Shown one piece after another: positions 1-8,349 of a stretch of 64,000 nucleotides of DNA. The DNA lies in assembly GCA_937877515.1 (NCBI GenBank), contig CALFIX010000037.1:8747-72746 (forward strand), written 5' to 3'. The notes beneath the pieces were generated by a model, which made no database searches, was not told the origin of the DNA, and saw nothing but the letters and a program-made list of their open reading frames with translations. Positions within the stretch are counted from its first letter, which is position 1; each line of letters opens with the position of its first letter. A program made the translations under genes and the position numbers. The DNA is from an uncultured Treponema sp. GTDB taxonomy: Bacteria; Spirochaetota; Spirochaetia; Treponematales; Treponemataceae.

Positions 1-91
1 GATAGAAATTATTGACGGCCTAAAGAATTTTATGAAGAGCCATGGGTACCGCACAATAAAAGAAATGTGCGGCATAGCTCAGGTTAACTAA
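1..91 (+). CDS. pyrD: Dihydroorotate dehydrogenase, C-terminal end (partial)
   Basis: Only the last 29 codons are in the window, read in the frame starting at base 2 and ending with TAA at 89-91. The tail (IEIIDGLKNF, then MKSHGYRTIKEMCGIA) resembles the C-terminus of class 1 dihydroorotate dehydrogenases, which oxidise dihydroorotate to orotate in pyrimidine synthesis. It converges with cysS and the two stop codons overlap by a few bases. The assignment rests on a short tail but fits the other pyr genes in the window (pyrB, pyrI, pyrC, pyrH, carB). Confidence 0.6.
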   Translation, partial: IEIIDGLKNFMKSHGYRTIKEMCGIAQVN

Positions 92-1647
92 GAACGTTTC
101 CAGGTAACACCGTTTGGAGTGTCAATTATTGTAATTCCGCGGGAAGTGAGTGTCTCTCGGATTTTGTCTGCGCGGGCAAAGTCTTTTGCTTTTTTTGCTT
201 CCGTACGTTCTTTTATTAACGCTTCTATTTCGCCAGCTTCGCTGTCCTCTGAGTGGTCATTTGACTTTAGCTCTGCTTCCTTTGATTTTTCCTCTGCAAG
301 CTGAATTTGTGAAGCGCTTTCTAAAAGTCTTAGACCAATCACGCTGTCCATTCTGTCTATTAAGCTAAGTGCTTCAGCAGCGCTTAAAGCTGAATCCTTT
401 ATTACCTTAGAGATGCAGCTTAATGCAACGGGTGTCATTAAGTCGTTTTCGAGAGCGGCCTTAAATGCGTCCAAGTGCCTGTTTGCACCTTCGCTTAAAC
501 CTTCCCTTGAGTCAGCTTCACCTTTTTTGTATTCTTTTCCTGCTTCAAGCTTTATGTTTTCCTTTGCAGCAAGCTTTACGATTTTCTGTAAAAGGGCTGC
601 CCTGCTGTTTTTTGCACTTTCCAATGCCTCAAGGCTGAACACTAGCTGCTTTCTGTAGTGTCCACCAAGTAAGAAGAATCTGTAGTCGAGTGGGGAAATT
701 CCTTTGTCCTTTAAACTGAAACCCTTTTCTTCAGGAAGAGAAGTTTGCAGAGTTATAAAGTGCCCCTTAGACTTACTCATCTTGCCCCCTTCCAGAATTA
801 AAAATTCATTGTGAAGCCAGTATTTAACCCAGGGACCTTCTTTTCTTTCTTCTTTAGTAAAACTTCCTTCGCTTTGTGCAATTTCGTTTGTGTGGTGAAC
901 CGGTACGTGGTCAATTCCGCCGGTGTGAATGTCTATGTGTTTTCCCAGGTATTTCATGCTCATTGCAGAACATTCAATGTGCCAGCCAGGGTAACCGCGT
1001 CCCCATGGGCTATCCCAAGTCATTGCCTGGTTTTCAAATTTGCTTTTTGTAAACCAGAGCACAAAGTCACCGGGATTCTTTTTGTTTTCATCAACTACAA
1101 CAACGTTTCTCTTTCCTTTTCCTGCGATAAGTTTTTCCAGGTCAAGGTTTGCAAGTTTTCCATAGTCTTCGTAGGTGGAGATGTCGTAGTAGAGGTTTCC
1201 GCCTGCCATATAGGTGTGACCATTTTTCTCAAGCTTCTTTATGAGCTCAATCATCTCGCTGATGTGTTCTGTTGCCTTGCAGATAACGTCAGGATGCCTG
1301 ATGTTTAAGGCATCGATGTCTTTCATAAAGGCGTCCGTGTAGAATTTTGCAACTTCAAGTACGCTCATGCGTCGCTCTTCGGCAGTTTTTACCATCTTGT
1401 CGTCGCCGTCGTCTGCGTCTCCTGTAAGATGCCCTACGTCTGTAATGTTCATTACGTGCGTGATGTCGTAGCCTAAGTATGTAAGCGATTTGTCCAGGAT
1501 GTCTAAGAAAACGTATGCCCTAAGATTTCCTATGTGGGCGTAGTTGTAAACAGTTGGACCGCAGCCATAAAAACCTACGTGTCCTTCCTGTACAGGCTTA
1601 AATTCCTGCATTGTTCGTCCCATAGTGTTGTATAATCTTAAAGCCAT
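88..1647 (-). CDS. cysS: Cysteinyl-tRNA synthetase
   Basis: Class I aminoacyl-tRNA synthetase that charges tRNA-Cys in the cytoplasm. The start is placed at MALRLYNTMGRT (1647) because a GGAGG ribosome-binding site sits just upstream; a longer reading frame to 1683 has no such site. The protein is 519 residues. A zinc-ligand Cys lies in GCGPTVYNY (C29), the HIGH-type motif is HIGN (residues 38-41), a second zinc region is WHIECSAMS, and the KMSKS loop is KMSKSKGHF. The C-terminus holds the usual DALR/anticodon-binding region and ends GVTWKRS. It is divergent from murB. Confidence 0.97.
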   Translation of the reverse strand: MALRLYNTMGRTMQEFKPVQEGHVGFYGCGPTVYNYAHIGNLRAYVFLDILDKSLTYLGYDITHVMNITDVGHLTGDADDGDDKMVKTAEERRMSVLEVAKFYTDAFMKDIDALNIRHPDVICKATEHISEMIELIKKLEKNGHTYMAGGNLYYDISTYEDYGKLANLDLEKLIAGKGKRNVVVVDENKKNPGDFVLWFTKSKFENQAMTWDSPWGRGYPGWHIECSAMSMKYLGKHIDIHTGGIDHVPVHHTNEIAQSEGSFTKEERKEGPWVKYWLHNEFLILEGGKMSKSKGHFITLQTSLPEEKGFSLKDKGISPLDYRFFLLGGHYRKQLVFSLEALESAKNSRAALLQKIVKLAAKENIKLEAGKEYKKGEADSREGLSEGANRHLDAFKAALENDLMTPVALSCISKVIKDSALSAAEALSLIDRMDSVIGLRLLESASQIQLAEEKSKEAELKSNDHSEDSEAGEIEALIKERTEAKKAKDFARADKIRETLTSRGITIIDTPNGVTWKRS

Positions 1648-1711
1648 TTCTTTCCTCCGAAGTTTTTTAGAGTTTCTTAACAAAATACTCGAAATTTATC
1701 AATATGAATGA

Positions 1712-1717
1712 TATAAT
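1712..1717 (+). promoter_or_regulatory. -10 element of murB
   Basis: A perfect TATAAT lies 10 bases before the ATG at 1728 and overlaps the alternative ATG at 1704. There is no clear -35 match and no Shine-Dalgarno site. If this -10 is used, the mRNA would start only a few bases before 1728, which favours the downstream start. Confidence 0.5.
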
Positions 1718-1727
1718 AGTAGTAATT

Positions 1728-2702
1728 ATGGATAACATACGAGAAATAGGTGAAAATATCAATAACTATGAAGGTTTTGACGGTTCTGTTTTTTACGATG
1801 AACTCCTTTCAATTCATTCCTCAATGCGTGTAGGCGGCAGGGCTTCTGTTTATGTAGAACCTGATAATGAATCTTCTTTTTTGTGTGCTATACAACAGGC
1901 ATTAAATAATAATGTTCCTTATTATATTTTAGGCGGCGGTTCTAATTTAGTTTTTGCGGATGAAGGTTTTAAAGGTATTGTAATTTCTACACTCGCTTTT
2001 AATAAAATTCAGTCAGGTGAGCCTGTAGATGAGGGAAAAGTTGTTCTTACATGTGGAGCCGGTGTAAAAACCTCTACACTTGCAGAGTATGCTGCGGAAC
2101 AGGGAATTACCGGATTTACAAATTTTGCGGGGCTTCCAGGAACTGTTGGCGGTGCATGTTATATGAATGCACGCTGTTACGAAACAGATTTTTCAGAAGC
2201 AATAGAAAGCGTTACTTATTTAGACCTTTCTGAGCTTAAAAATAATTCCGGAAAAGATGCCCAGGGTGCAATAAAAGTGTACCATAATAAAAAAGAAGAC
2301 TGGAGTTATAAAGCTTCGCCATTTATGAATAAAGATTGGGTTATAATTGGTGTAAATGTTCATGGTGAAAAAGGCGTAAAAACTCCAAATGAATTAGAAA
2401 TGCTAAATGAGTTTAAAGTTCAGGACAGAAAGAGCAAGGGTCATTTTAAAGCTCCAAGCTGTGGAAGTGTTTTTAAAAATAACCGTAGCTTTGGAAAACC
2501 AAGTGGACAGATTATTGATGAGCTTGGGCTAAAAGGTGCAATGGTTGGTGGAGCAAAAGTGTCTGATTGGCATGCAAATATTATAATAAATACTGGCAAT
2601 GCAACTGCAAAAGATGTAAAAGCCCTGGTTAGGTATGTTCAGTTTGAGGTAGAAGAAAAAACAGGTTTCTGTTTGGAGCCGGAGATAATTTTTGTAAATT
2701 AG
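1728..2702 (+). CDS. murB: UDP-N-acetylenolpyruvoylglucosamine reductase
   Basis: FAD enzyme that reduces enolpyruvyl-UDP-GlcNAc to UDP-MurNAc in cell-wall synthesis. FAD-binding motifs are visible (RVGGRA, ILGGGSNLVF, NFAGLPGTVGGACYMNAR). The C-terminal substrate domain has PSCGSVFKN with the catalytic Ser region, and the protein ends EPEIIFVN, containing the usual catalytic Glu. From 1728 it is 324 residues, normal for the family. An in-frame ATG at 1704 would add eight residues, but a TATAAT lies between the two ATGs. murA, acting one step earlier, is also in the window at 25.1-26.4 kb. Confidence 0.93.
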   Translation: MDNIREIGENINNYEGFDGSVFYDELLSIHSSMRVGGRASVYVEPDNESSFLCAIQQALNNNVPYYILGGGSNLVFADEGFKGIVISTLAFNKIQSGEPVDEGKVVLTCGAGVKTSTLAEYAAEQGITGFTNFAGLPGTVGGACYMNARCYETDFSEAIESVTYLDLSELKNNSGKDAQGAIKVYHNKKEDWSYKASPFMNKDWVIIGVNVHGEKGVKTPNELEMLNEFKVQDRKSKGHFKAPSCGSVFKNNRSFGKPSGQIIDELGLKGAMVGGAKVSDWHANIIINTGNATAKDVKALVRYVQFEVEEKTGFCLEPEIIFVN

Positions 2703-2751
2703 TAATGGACTTCTACCGATAGTTAAAAATGGGAGAAAAGGTGGTGCGCTA

Positions 2752-3960
2752 ATGTTGCAGCTTTCGTTTACAAATTTTAAGAGAAACTCATATATACTTA
2801 TAGAAGGAACACCTCCAACAGATAGGTTTTACATTATTCAGCAGGGAAAAGCCCAATGTTATCATGAAACTCCAATTCCAATGGGAACGCCGTCTACTTT
2901 GGGACCGGGAGACTTCGTTGGTGTTATTCCATGTATGTCTGGACGTGATCAGGTAGAAAGCGTTATAGCTTTAACAGATGTTTCTGCAATTGTTGTAAGA
3001 CGAGAACAGTATCCGGATTTGATTGCAAAAAACGCTCCAGTTGCCTTAAAAATTGTACGTTCCTTTGCTCATAATATGAGAAGCCTAAATGACAGTCTTT
3101 CTCAGGCAACTCTAAAAGATTCTTCTGTTGTAAATTCTGAACTTATGTTTTCCGTTGCTTCTTATTATGAAGATGCAGATCAGATAGACCTTGCAGCTTT
3201 TGCATATTATCAATACATAAAAGAATGTCCCAGCGGGCAGAATTACGATTTAGCCGTAAAAAGATTTAGTGCGTTAAGAAAACAAAAACTTAAGGCTGTT
3301 TACTTTGAGCCAACCCAGGAAATGGTTCGTCAGTATCCAAAAGACACAATGATTTTTACAGAAGGTCAGTCTGGCTCCGACATGTTTATTATTCAAGAAG
3401 GTGTCGTGCGAATTGTAAAAGTCGTTGGCGGGCAAGAAATAACTTTAGCTCTCTTAAAAAAAGGCGATATGTTTGGCGAAATGGCTTTGCTAGATAACAG
3501 TCTTCGTTCTGCAAGTGCTATAGCAAATGATAACTGTCGCCTGATGGTTGTTAACAAGGTAAACTTTAATCAAATGGTAGAAACTCAGCCTCAGTATATT
3601 TTTAAACTTACGACAATGTTTTCTGAACGTATATGGGGTATGTATCGCCAGCTTGTAAATACACAGCTTCCAGATGTAAGAAGTCGTCTTATTGATATGC
3701 TTGCACTTCAAATAGAAAAGCTTAGAGTTACTCCACCTCGCGGAGTTGCATATCACTCAGATTTTTCTGTAGAAGATTTGTTAAAGCTTTGTGGAGTACC
3801 TCAAAAAGATTACGGCATTGCAAGTATTCAGTTGCAAACAGATCAGCATGTAAAAATTCAGGGTGGCAAAATTACGATTCCTGATGTTATAGAACTTATA
3901 AAGCAAGCAGCTTTCTATCGTAAACAAAATACTAGACGCAAAAACGAGTATGAATCATAA
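2752..3960 (+). CDS. Tandem cyclic-nucleotide-binding (Crp-type) domain protein
   Basis: 402 residues with two cNMP-binding beta-rolls, at roughly residues 8-110 and 190-300. A helical, TPR-like stretch lies between them. The second roll keeps the phosphate-binding cassette signature (GDMFGEMALLDNSLRSAS); in the first it is degenerate (PGDFVGVIPCMSGRDQ). The last ~100 residues are helical and could be a degenerate winged helix; I see no confident HTH. The start has a GGTGG ribosome-binding site. It overlaps the next gene by 11 bases. Likely an effector of cAMP or a related nucleotide; a class III cyclase is encoded at 52.2 kb. The ligand is inferred. Confidence 0.8.
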   Translation: MLQLSFTNFKRNSYILIEGTPPTDRFYIIQQGKAQCYHETPIPMGTPSTLGPGDFVGVIPCMSGRDQVESVIALTDVSAIVVRREQYPDLIAKNAPVALKIVRSFAHNMRSLNDSLSQATLKDSSVVNSELMFSVASYYEDADQIDLAAFAYYQYIKECPSGQNYDLAVKRFSALRKQKLKAVYFEPTQEMVRQYPKDTMIFTEGQSGSDMFIIQEGVVRIVKVVGGQEITLALLKKGDMFGEMALLDNSLRSASAIANDNCRLMVVNKVNFNQMVETQPQYIFKLTTMFSERIWGMYRQLVNTQLPDVRSRLIDMLALQIEKLRVTPPRGVAYHSDFSVEDLLKLCGVPQKDYGIASIQLQTDQHVKIQGGKITIPDVIELIKQAAFYRKQNTRRKNEYES

Positions 3961-4501
3961 AAAGCTTTTTACTTTTTTTGCTATATTATATTTCTCTGTT
4001 TTTCTAGGAGCTTTTTCGGAAGAAGCTTTGCCAAACGGTTACAGAAACATTAAGCTTGGAATGTCTATAGACGAAGTAAAAGAAGCTTTAAAAAAAGATG
4101 CACAGTTTGGCTATAGAGGAGAAAGAGATGTTTCTTTGTTGCCGGGAGAAAACCGTGTTCTCATAGAAACTGACACAAGCCGTACAGCTCCTTATTCTTT
4201 TTTGGAAAGATGTTATTTTCAGTTTTATGATGAAAAACTTTATATAATCACCATAAATATCAAAAAAAATAAGATGGATCATTATTCTATTTTTTCTTCT
4301 CTTTGCAATAAATATGGAGAGCCTCAAAGTTTAAATCCAGAAAAATCAACATGGCAAAATGAAAGCGTAATAATGACTCTAGAGCGTCCACTTACATTAA
4401 AGTATACAGATAAGGTTGTTTTTGATAAGCTTTTAGATGATGCAAAGGTAGAAGATTCTGCTTTTGAAATGAATAGAGACTTATTTTTAGAAGGTCTTTA
4501 A
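3950..4501 (+). CDS. Putative exported protein, unknown function
   Basis: 183 residues with a clear signal peptide (basic start MNHKK, hydrophobic core to about residue 20, cleavage near AFSEE). The mature part begins with a GYRNIKLGMSIDEVKEAL stretch, which resembles the short repeat found at the start of several bacterial envelope proteins that follow the pattern 'G-M-s-x-x-e-V'. No enzyme motif is seen. It overlaps the upstream cNBD gene by 11 bases and abuts the next gene, so the three are probably co-transcribed. Function not recognised. Confidence 0.75.
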   Translation: MNHKKLFTFFAILYFSVFLGAFSEEALPNGYRNIKLGMSIDEVKEALKKDAQFGYRGERDVSLLPGENRVLIETDTSRTAPYSFLERCYFQFYDEKLYIITINIKKNKMDHYSIFSSLCNKYGEPQSLNPEKSTWQNESVIMTLERPLTLKYTDKVVFDKLLDDAKVEDSAFEMNRDLFLEGL

Positions 4502-4993
4502 ATGAAAAAAGAAGTTATTAGTTTTTCTGTTTTATTTTTGGTTCTTACTTGTATTTCATGTTTTTTTTCTTGCAATCAAAAAAAATTTAATCTTCCTTTA
4601 GAAAATTTGATTATTACAAAGCAAGATGGCTCTACTGTTATTGTTAAGTCTGAACTTGCTGTTAGAGAAGAAGAGCGTAATCACGGTTTTATGTTTCGTA
4701 AAAAAATTCCTAGTGGAACGGGAATGTTATTTGCTTTTAAAAATGATAGAGTTTTAGCATTTTGGATGAAAAATACTCCACACCCGCTTTCTATTGCATA
4801 CATAGATAGTAATGGAATTATTCGGGACATTTTAGATATGCAGCCTTATGATGAAACAAGCATAGTTAGTTCTTGCTATGTTCGCTATGCATTAGAAGTG
4901 CCACAAGGCTGGTTTAGTAAAGTTGGTGTTTCTGTAGGCGACATAGTAAACAGAGAAGATGGAAGCTCTTTAAAAACAATTGTTCGTTATTAA
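4502..4993 (+). CDS. DUF192 family lipoprotein
   Basis: 163 residues. The N-terminus is a lipoprotein-type signal (hydrophobic core, then CISCFFSC with candidate lipobox cysteines near residues 18-24). The rest matches the DUF192 family: LAVREEERNHGFMFRKKIP, GMLFAF, AFWMKNTPHPLSIAYID and ALEVPQGWF are the usual signatures. Family members are small envelope proteins of unknown function. The ATG follows the upstream stop directly, indicating translational coupling. Confidence 0.88.
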   Translation: MKKEVISFSVLFLVLTCISCFFSCNQKKFNLPLENLIITKQDGSTVIVKSELAVREEERNHGFMFRKKIPSGTGMLFAFKNDRVLAFWMKNTPHPLSIAYIDSNGIIRDILDMQPYDETSIVSSCYVRYALEVPQGWFSKVGVSVGDIVNREDGSSLKTIVRY

Positions 4994-5002
4994 ACTTTTA
5001 TT

Positions 5003-6139
5003 TTATAGAGCTTCTAGTTGAGCTTTTGCAATTTTATCTTCTGGGTCTAGTTCTAAGACGGTTTCAAAATATTTTTTAGCTTCTTCTTTGTTACCGCGTT
5101 TTAGGAATAAGCAACCTAAATTGCTTATGATTTTTGTGCTGTCAGGATCTATGCCTAAAGCTTCTATAAGACATTCTTGGGCTTGGTCTAGGCGACCTGT
5201 TTCCATAAGGCAAATCGCAAGTTCGTTTAGTGTATCTGCGTTTTCGTCTCCGCCTTCACATTCACGAGCTTTTTCAAAAGCTTGCACGGCATCTTCAAAA
5301 CGATTAAGGCGACGTAATCCCCAACCTAACATAAACCATGCATTCCAGACCGTAGGGTTGTCTTGTAAGAACTTTTTAATTTCTTCTAAGCCTTTTTCTT
5401 CTTGCCCGCTAGATATAAGAGAGTATGCTAAATGGAAATGTTCGTTTTCTAAGTTGCGGTTAGAGATTTTGTCTATCATTTCTTGAGCTCTTTCTCTTTT
5501 ATATTGTCCATTTTCGCCAAGTTCTTCGTCTTTTGCATCTGAGGTAAGTGCAAGATAGCTTTCAAAGTTTCCTTTTGCATCTGCATAGTTATGCTTTTTT
5601 AAGTTAAAAAATGCTGCGTTAAAGAATGCATCCGGCATTTCCGGTTCGCTGTCCATGGCATCACGATAATAGTTGAATGCTGCATCATCGTATGCGTCGG
5701 CGTCCTCGTACAGGGCATGACTTCTTAAGTAGTCAGCTTTCTGGTCATAGAACAGGGCCATGTTTAAAATAATTGCCTTGTCTTCTGGCTCTAAGCCATG
5801 TAAAGAAAGCCATATTTCTTCTGCAAAGTCCCAGTCTTCGTTCTTTGTTTTTAGGATTGCAGCTTCTGCTAGCTCTTTTTTTATTCCGGGGCGAACTTTG
5901 CTTATAAGTGTACGGTAATATTCTGAGTTTTCATTATTTTTATCGTATGCTAAGACAGTAAGTATTCCTGAAAGAATTTGTTCTTGAGAAAGATTTCTTG
6001 CTTCAGGTTTTTCTTCGTCATCTTTTTTTTGTACTGGAAGAGGAATGTTTGCGTCTATTATAAAATCTGTTCCAGAAAAAACAAAATCTTTTGGTAGCTG
6101 CATAAAGTATACAGTGTTTAAAGGGTTTGCTGGGTTCAT
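5003..6139 (-). CDS. Tetratricopeptide-repeat protein
   Basis: 378 residues without a signal peptide. The C-terminal 150 residues contain at least three recognisable TPR units (AWFMLGWGLRRLNRFEDAVQAF, then LNELAICLMETGRLDQAQECL and ISNLGCLFLKRGNKEEAKKYF, each followed by a PDS/PED turn). Further degenerate helices lie upstream. It is probably a cytoplasmic scaffold. The start has an AAGGAAA ribosome-binding site and lies 12 bases after the PilZ gene, so the two form an operon. Confidence 0.85.
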   Translation of the reverse strand: MNPANPLNTVYFMQLPKDFVFSGTDFIIDANIPLPVQKKDDEEKPEARNLSQEQILSGILTVLAYDKNNENSEYYRTLISKVRPGIKKELAEAAILKTKNEDWDFAEEIWLSLHGLEPEDKAIILNMALFYDQKADYLRSHALYEDADAYDDAAFNYYRDAMDSEPEMPDAFFNAAFFNLKKHNYADAKGNFESYLALTSDAKDEELGENGQYKRERAQEMIDKISNRNLENEHFHLAYSLISSGQEEKGLEEIKKFLQDNPTVWNAWFMLGWGLRRLNRFEDAVQAFEKARECEGGDENADTLNELAICLMETGRLDQAQECLIEALGIDPDSTKIISNLGCLFLKRGNKEEAKKYFETVLELDPEDKIAKAQLEAL

Positions 6140-6151
6140 AGAGTTTCCTTT

Positions 6152-7135
6152 TTATTGTGCAGTTTCTTGTGAGCCAGATGGAGCGGTCTCTGCTTGCTGT
6201 GTGTTTGATTCCTGTGCAGAAGAAGTGTCTCCAGCTGCCGGCTGTGGAGTGACCTGCTGTGGTGTCTGTTGGGTTGTTGCAGGTTGAACAACAGGTTGTT
6301 CAACCGTATCTCCTTCAAATGTAGTGTTAAGGTCTTTAGCACGTACAGTTATGAGGTAGTTATTTATGTGAATCTTATAGGAAAGGCTGATGCTTTCTTC
6401 ATTAAATTTGATATTTGCAATTACAATATCTTTTCTTCCCTCTACAGGAATTGTATTCATTATTATGCCTTTTAGAGGTATAACTTCATGAGGGTCGTCA
6501 AATTCAATTCTCATTTCTACTTCTTTATTAAGAAGAAATTGAGATAAGCCCATAAGAACAACTTTTGCCCCTCCGAATGACAGGTCTTGCAGAATGCAAT
6601 GGCGGGGAACATTCTGAATAACTATAACAGTTTCTTTGCGAGGAATACCAAGTTTTTTAAGAGCATCGGGAGTAATTACAATGCGGTCTTCTTTACGTCT
6701 TATAGCGTTGTTGTTTGCATCTATAAGGTGGCCTATCATTTCTATAAAGTCGTCCGGCGGCTTTTGTGTGTAGTTAATGGTTACAACAGCCATTTCTTTA
6801 CTGTTCATGTAAGATGCAATGTTCATAACTTTGCCAGAAATAAAAAGGCTTAAAAGCTGACCGTCGCTTTGGTAAAATGCAAATCTAATACTAACTGGAG
6901 GAGGATCCTTCTTTGCTATAGCCTGAAAAGCCCCTCCCTTTGTTCCTACAATAATGCGAACTTGAGAAAAAGAAGAGCTATTTACTATGCATGGCCATTG
7001 AGAGCCTGCACATTTTATGTATATCTGACGTGGATCCATTGCCAACGTACGAATAATATCTTTAGTAAAGGTAACTTCAGTGTTCCTAAAATCATCATAG
7101 TAACGAGAAATTATCTGACTGGTAACAACTGCCAT
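6152..7135 (-). CDS. PilZ-domain (c-di-GMP receptor) protein
   Basis: 327 residues. The PilZ signature is split as usual: an arginine-rich start RRKEDRI near residue 155 and the D/N-x-S-x-x-G motif in LQDLSFGGAKVVL about 40 residues later, followed by the beta-barrel. An N-terminal domain of about 140 residues precedes it, and the last ~45 residues are a low-complexity Gln/Pro/Thr tail. A TAAAAT -10 lies 7 bases before the ATG with TTTACA 17 bases upstream, and there is no ribosome-binding site, so translation is probably leaderless. Expected to sense c-di-GMP; output unknown. Confidence 0.82.
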   Translation of the reverse strand: MAVVTSQIISRYYDDFRNTEVTFTKDIIRTLAMDPRQIYIKCAGSQWPCIVNSSSFSQVRIIVGTKGGAFQAIAKKDPPPVSIRFAFYQSDGQLLSLFISGKVMNIASYMNSKEMAVVTINYTQKPPDDFIEMIGHLIDANNNAIRRKEDRIVITPDALKKLGIPRKETVIVIQNVPRHCILQDLSFGGAKVVLMGLSQFLLNKEVEMRIEFDDPHEVIPLKGIIMNTIPVEGRKDIVIANIKFNEESISLSYKIHINNYLITVRAKDLNTTFEGDTVEQPVVQPATTQQTPQQVTPQPAAGDTSSAQESNTQQAETAPSGSQETAQ

Positions 7136-7142
7136 AGCATAT

Positions 7143-7171
7143 ATTTTAATTCAAAAAGGGTAAAATGTAAA
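7143..7171 (-). promoter_or_regulatory. Promoter of the PilZ gene
   Basis: On the minus strand TTTACA (7171-7166), a 17-base spacer and TAAAAT (7148-7143). The -10 ends 7 bases before the ATG at 7135, so the mRNA is predicted to begin at or beside the start codon. Confidence 0.55.
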
Positions 7172-7202
7172 TGTAAAACAAAAATATTCCTATAGTAATT
7201 TT

Positions 7203-8120
7203 CTATAGCCTGCAGACAAAGTCGCAGAGGGTGCATGGAGAAGAAGTTTTGCCGGGCAGCTTTCTTTTGCACTTAGATTCTGTTTTCCGCCAGTTTTCCA
7301 GCCCTGTCTCAAAGCAAATTTTTGCAATTCTGTTTTTTTGGACATTGTTTAGAAGAGTTTCATAGTCATCGTCTACAGTGCCGATTATTAGTTTTTCGTT
7401 TTCATTTGAATATCCGCAGCAAGGAGCAATGCTTCCGTTTGTGTGAACATAAAAGATGTTTCCTGTAGGAACGCAGAAATCTTCTCTAAACCATTTTTTA
7501 TCTTTCCATGCAAGAGGAGAGTCTGAGCTAAAAACTTGTTTATTAAAATCAACCCTAACTTGTGCATCACATTCCAGGCGCTCTAGTTCTAAAAGTAAGA
7601 GCTTAATAATGTTTTTTTGCTTTTTTAGAGTATGCAGGCTTGTTTTTATGGTTGAATAGGTAGCTTGAATTTCGCACATCATAGGATTCTGCCATATCTT
7701 TGTTACGTAAAAAATAAATTTTGCGGTTTTTCTAAAATCTCCTCCGTGAAAACTGTCTAAGGAGATTCCGATTTTTCCGTCATAACCGCTTTCGTAAAGC
7801 CTGGTAAGTGAGGTTTGTAAATCATCTTCGGTTTCCCACCAAAGGGCATTGGTCATAATTCTGTCGAACATTATGTTGTTTTCTACACAAAATTTGCTAA
7901 TCTGGCATAGAAAGTCTAAATTTAAAAAAGGTTCGCCGCCAGTAAAGCCAATTCTCCATTCTGTTTCTGGCTTCGCATTAAGAGAGTTTTTAATTAAAAA
8001 TTTTGCTTTTTCTATATCGAGTGAAAGATTTTTTTGTTCTACATAACAGTGGGGGCATTTTAAGTTGCATTTATTTGTTACAGAAAAAATTATTTCATCT
8101 GGACAAAATTTATGTTTCAT
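7203..8120 (-). CDS. Radical SAM protein with Cys-rich C-terminus
   Basis: 305 residues. The 4Fe-4S motif CNLKCPHC (C18, C22, C25) and the GGEP element (GFTGGEPFLNLDF) mark a radical S-adenosylmethionine enzyme. The C-terminal third has many cysteines (APCCGY, CFETG, SKCKRK, SSPCTLCDFVC), as expected for a SPASM or Twitch auxiliary cluster domain, which modifies peptides or proteins in many relatives. No precursor peptide gene is visible beside it. A TATAGT -10 lies exactly 6 bases before the ATG. Substrate unknown. Confidence 0.85.
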   Translation of the reverse strand: MKHKFCPDEIIFSVTNKCNLKCPHCYVEQKNLSLDIEKAKFLIKNSLNAKPETEWRIGFTGGEPFLNLDFLCQISKFCVENNIMFDRIMTNALWWETEDDLQTSLTRLYESGYDGKIGISLDSFHGGDFRKTAKFIFYVTKIWQNPMMCEIQATYSTIKTSLHTLKKQKNIIKLLLLELERLECDAQVRVDFNKQVFSSDSPLAWKDKKWFREDFCVPTGNIFYVHTNGSIAPCCGYSNENEKLIIGTVDDDYETLLNNVQKNRIAKICFETGLENWRKTESKCKRKLPGKTSSPCTLCDFVCRL

Positions 8121-8251
8121 TTTCTTACTATAGCAGAGATGCTTAGAATTTTAAAGATATGGCGTAATAATGACGAATTTGTCCGTCAATAAGGTCGGAA
8201 TTTATGCTTTTTAATGATTTTTTAATAATATTATGTAAAAATAATTTTAAG

Positions 8252-8263
8252 GAAACCGGTTTC
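8252..8263. promoter_or_regulatory. Palindromic operator candidate
   Basis: GAAACCGGTTTC is a perfect 12-base palindrome with a central CG, in the gap between the divergent radical-SAM and GGDEF/EAL genes. The form resembles LacI-family operators. No LacI-type gene is in the window, so the regulator is unknown. Confidence 0.4.
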
Positions 8264-8306
8264 ATGGCTTTTGTAGTGTCTTATTATGGTTAAAAAGTTA
8301 AATTTT

Positions 8307-8335
8307 TTGAATAAAACATAAAATTGAGTTATAAT
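8307..8335 (+). promoter_or_regulatory. Promoter of the GGDEF/EAL gene
   Basis: TTGAAT (8307-8312), 17-base spacer, TATAAT (8330-8335). The predicted start of transcription is about 8 bases before the ATG at 8350, leaving a very short leader. Confidence 0.65.
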
Positions 8336-8349
8336 CTTAAGGTACGGTT

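Noticed and set aside
811..1308. Long open frame on the plus strand opposite cysS (and similar frames opposite 41604-41996, 34345-34737, 23874-24266)
   Set aside because: They lie wholly antisense to well-supported genes, have no ribosome-binding site or family resemblance, and their composition follows the codon pattern of the real gene.
7203..8120. Radical SAM gene as part of a peptide-modification (RiPP) cluster
   Set aside because: No short precursor gene, transporter or protease is adjacent; the neighbours are a PilZ protein and a GGDEF/EAL protein.
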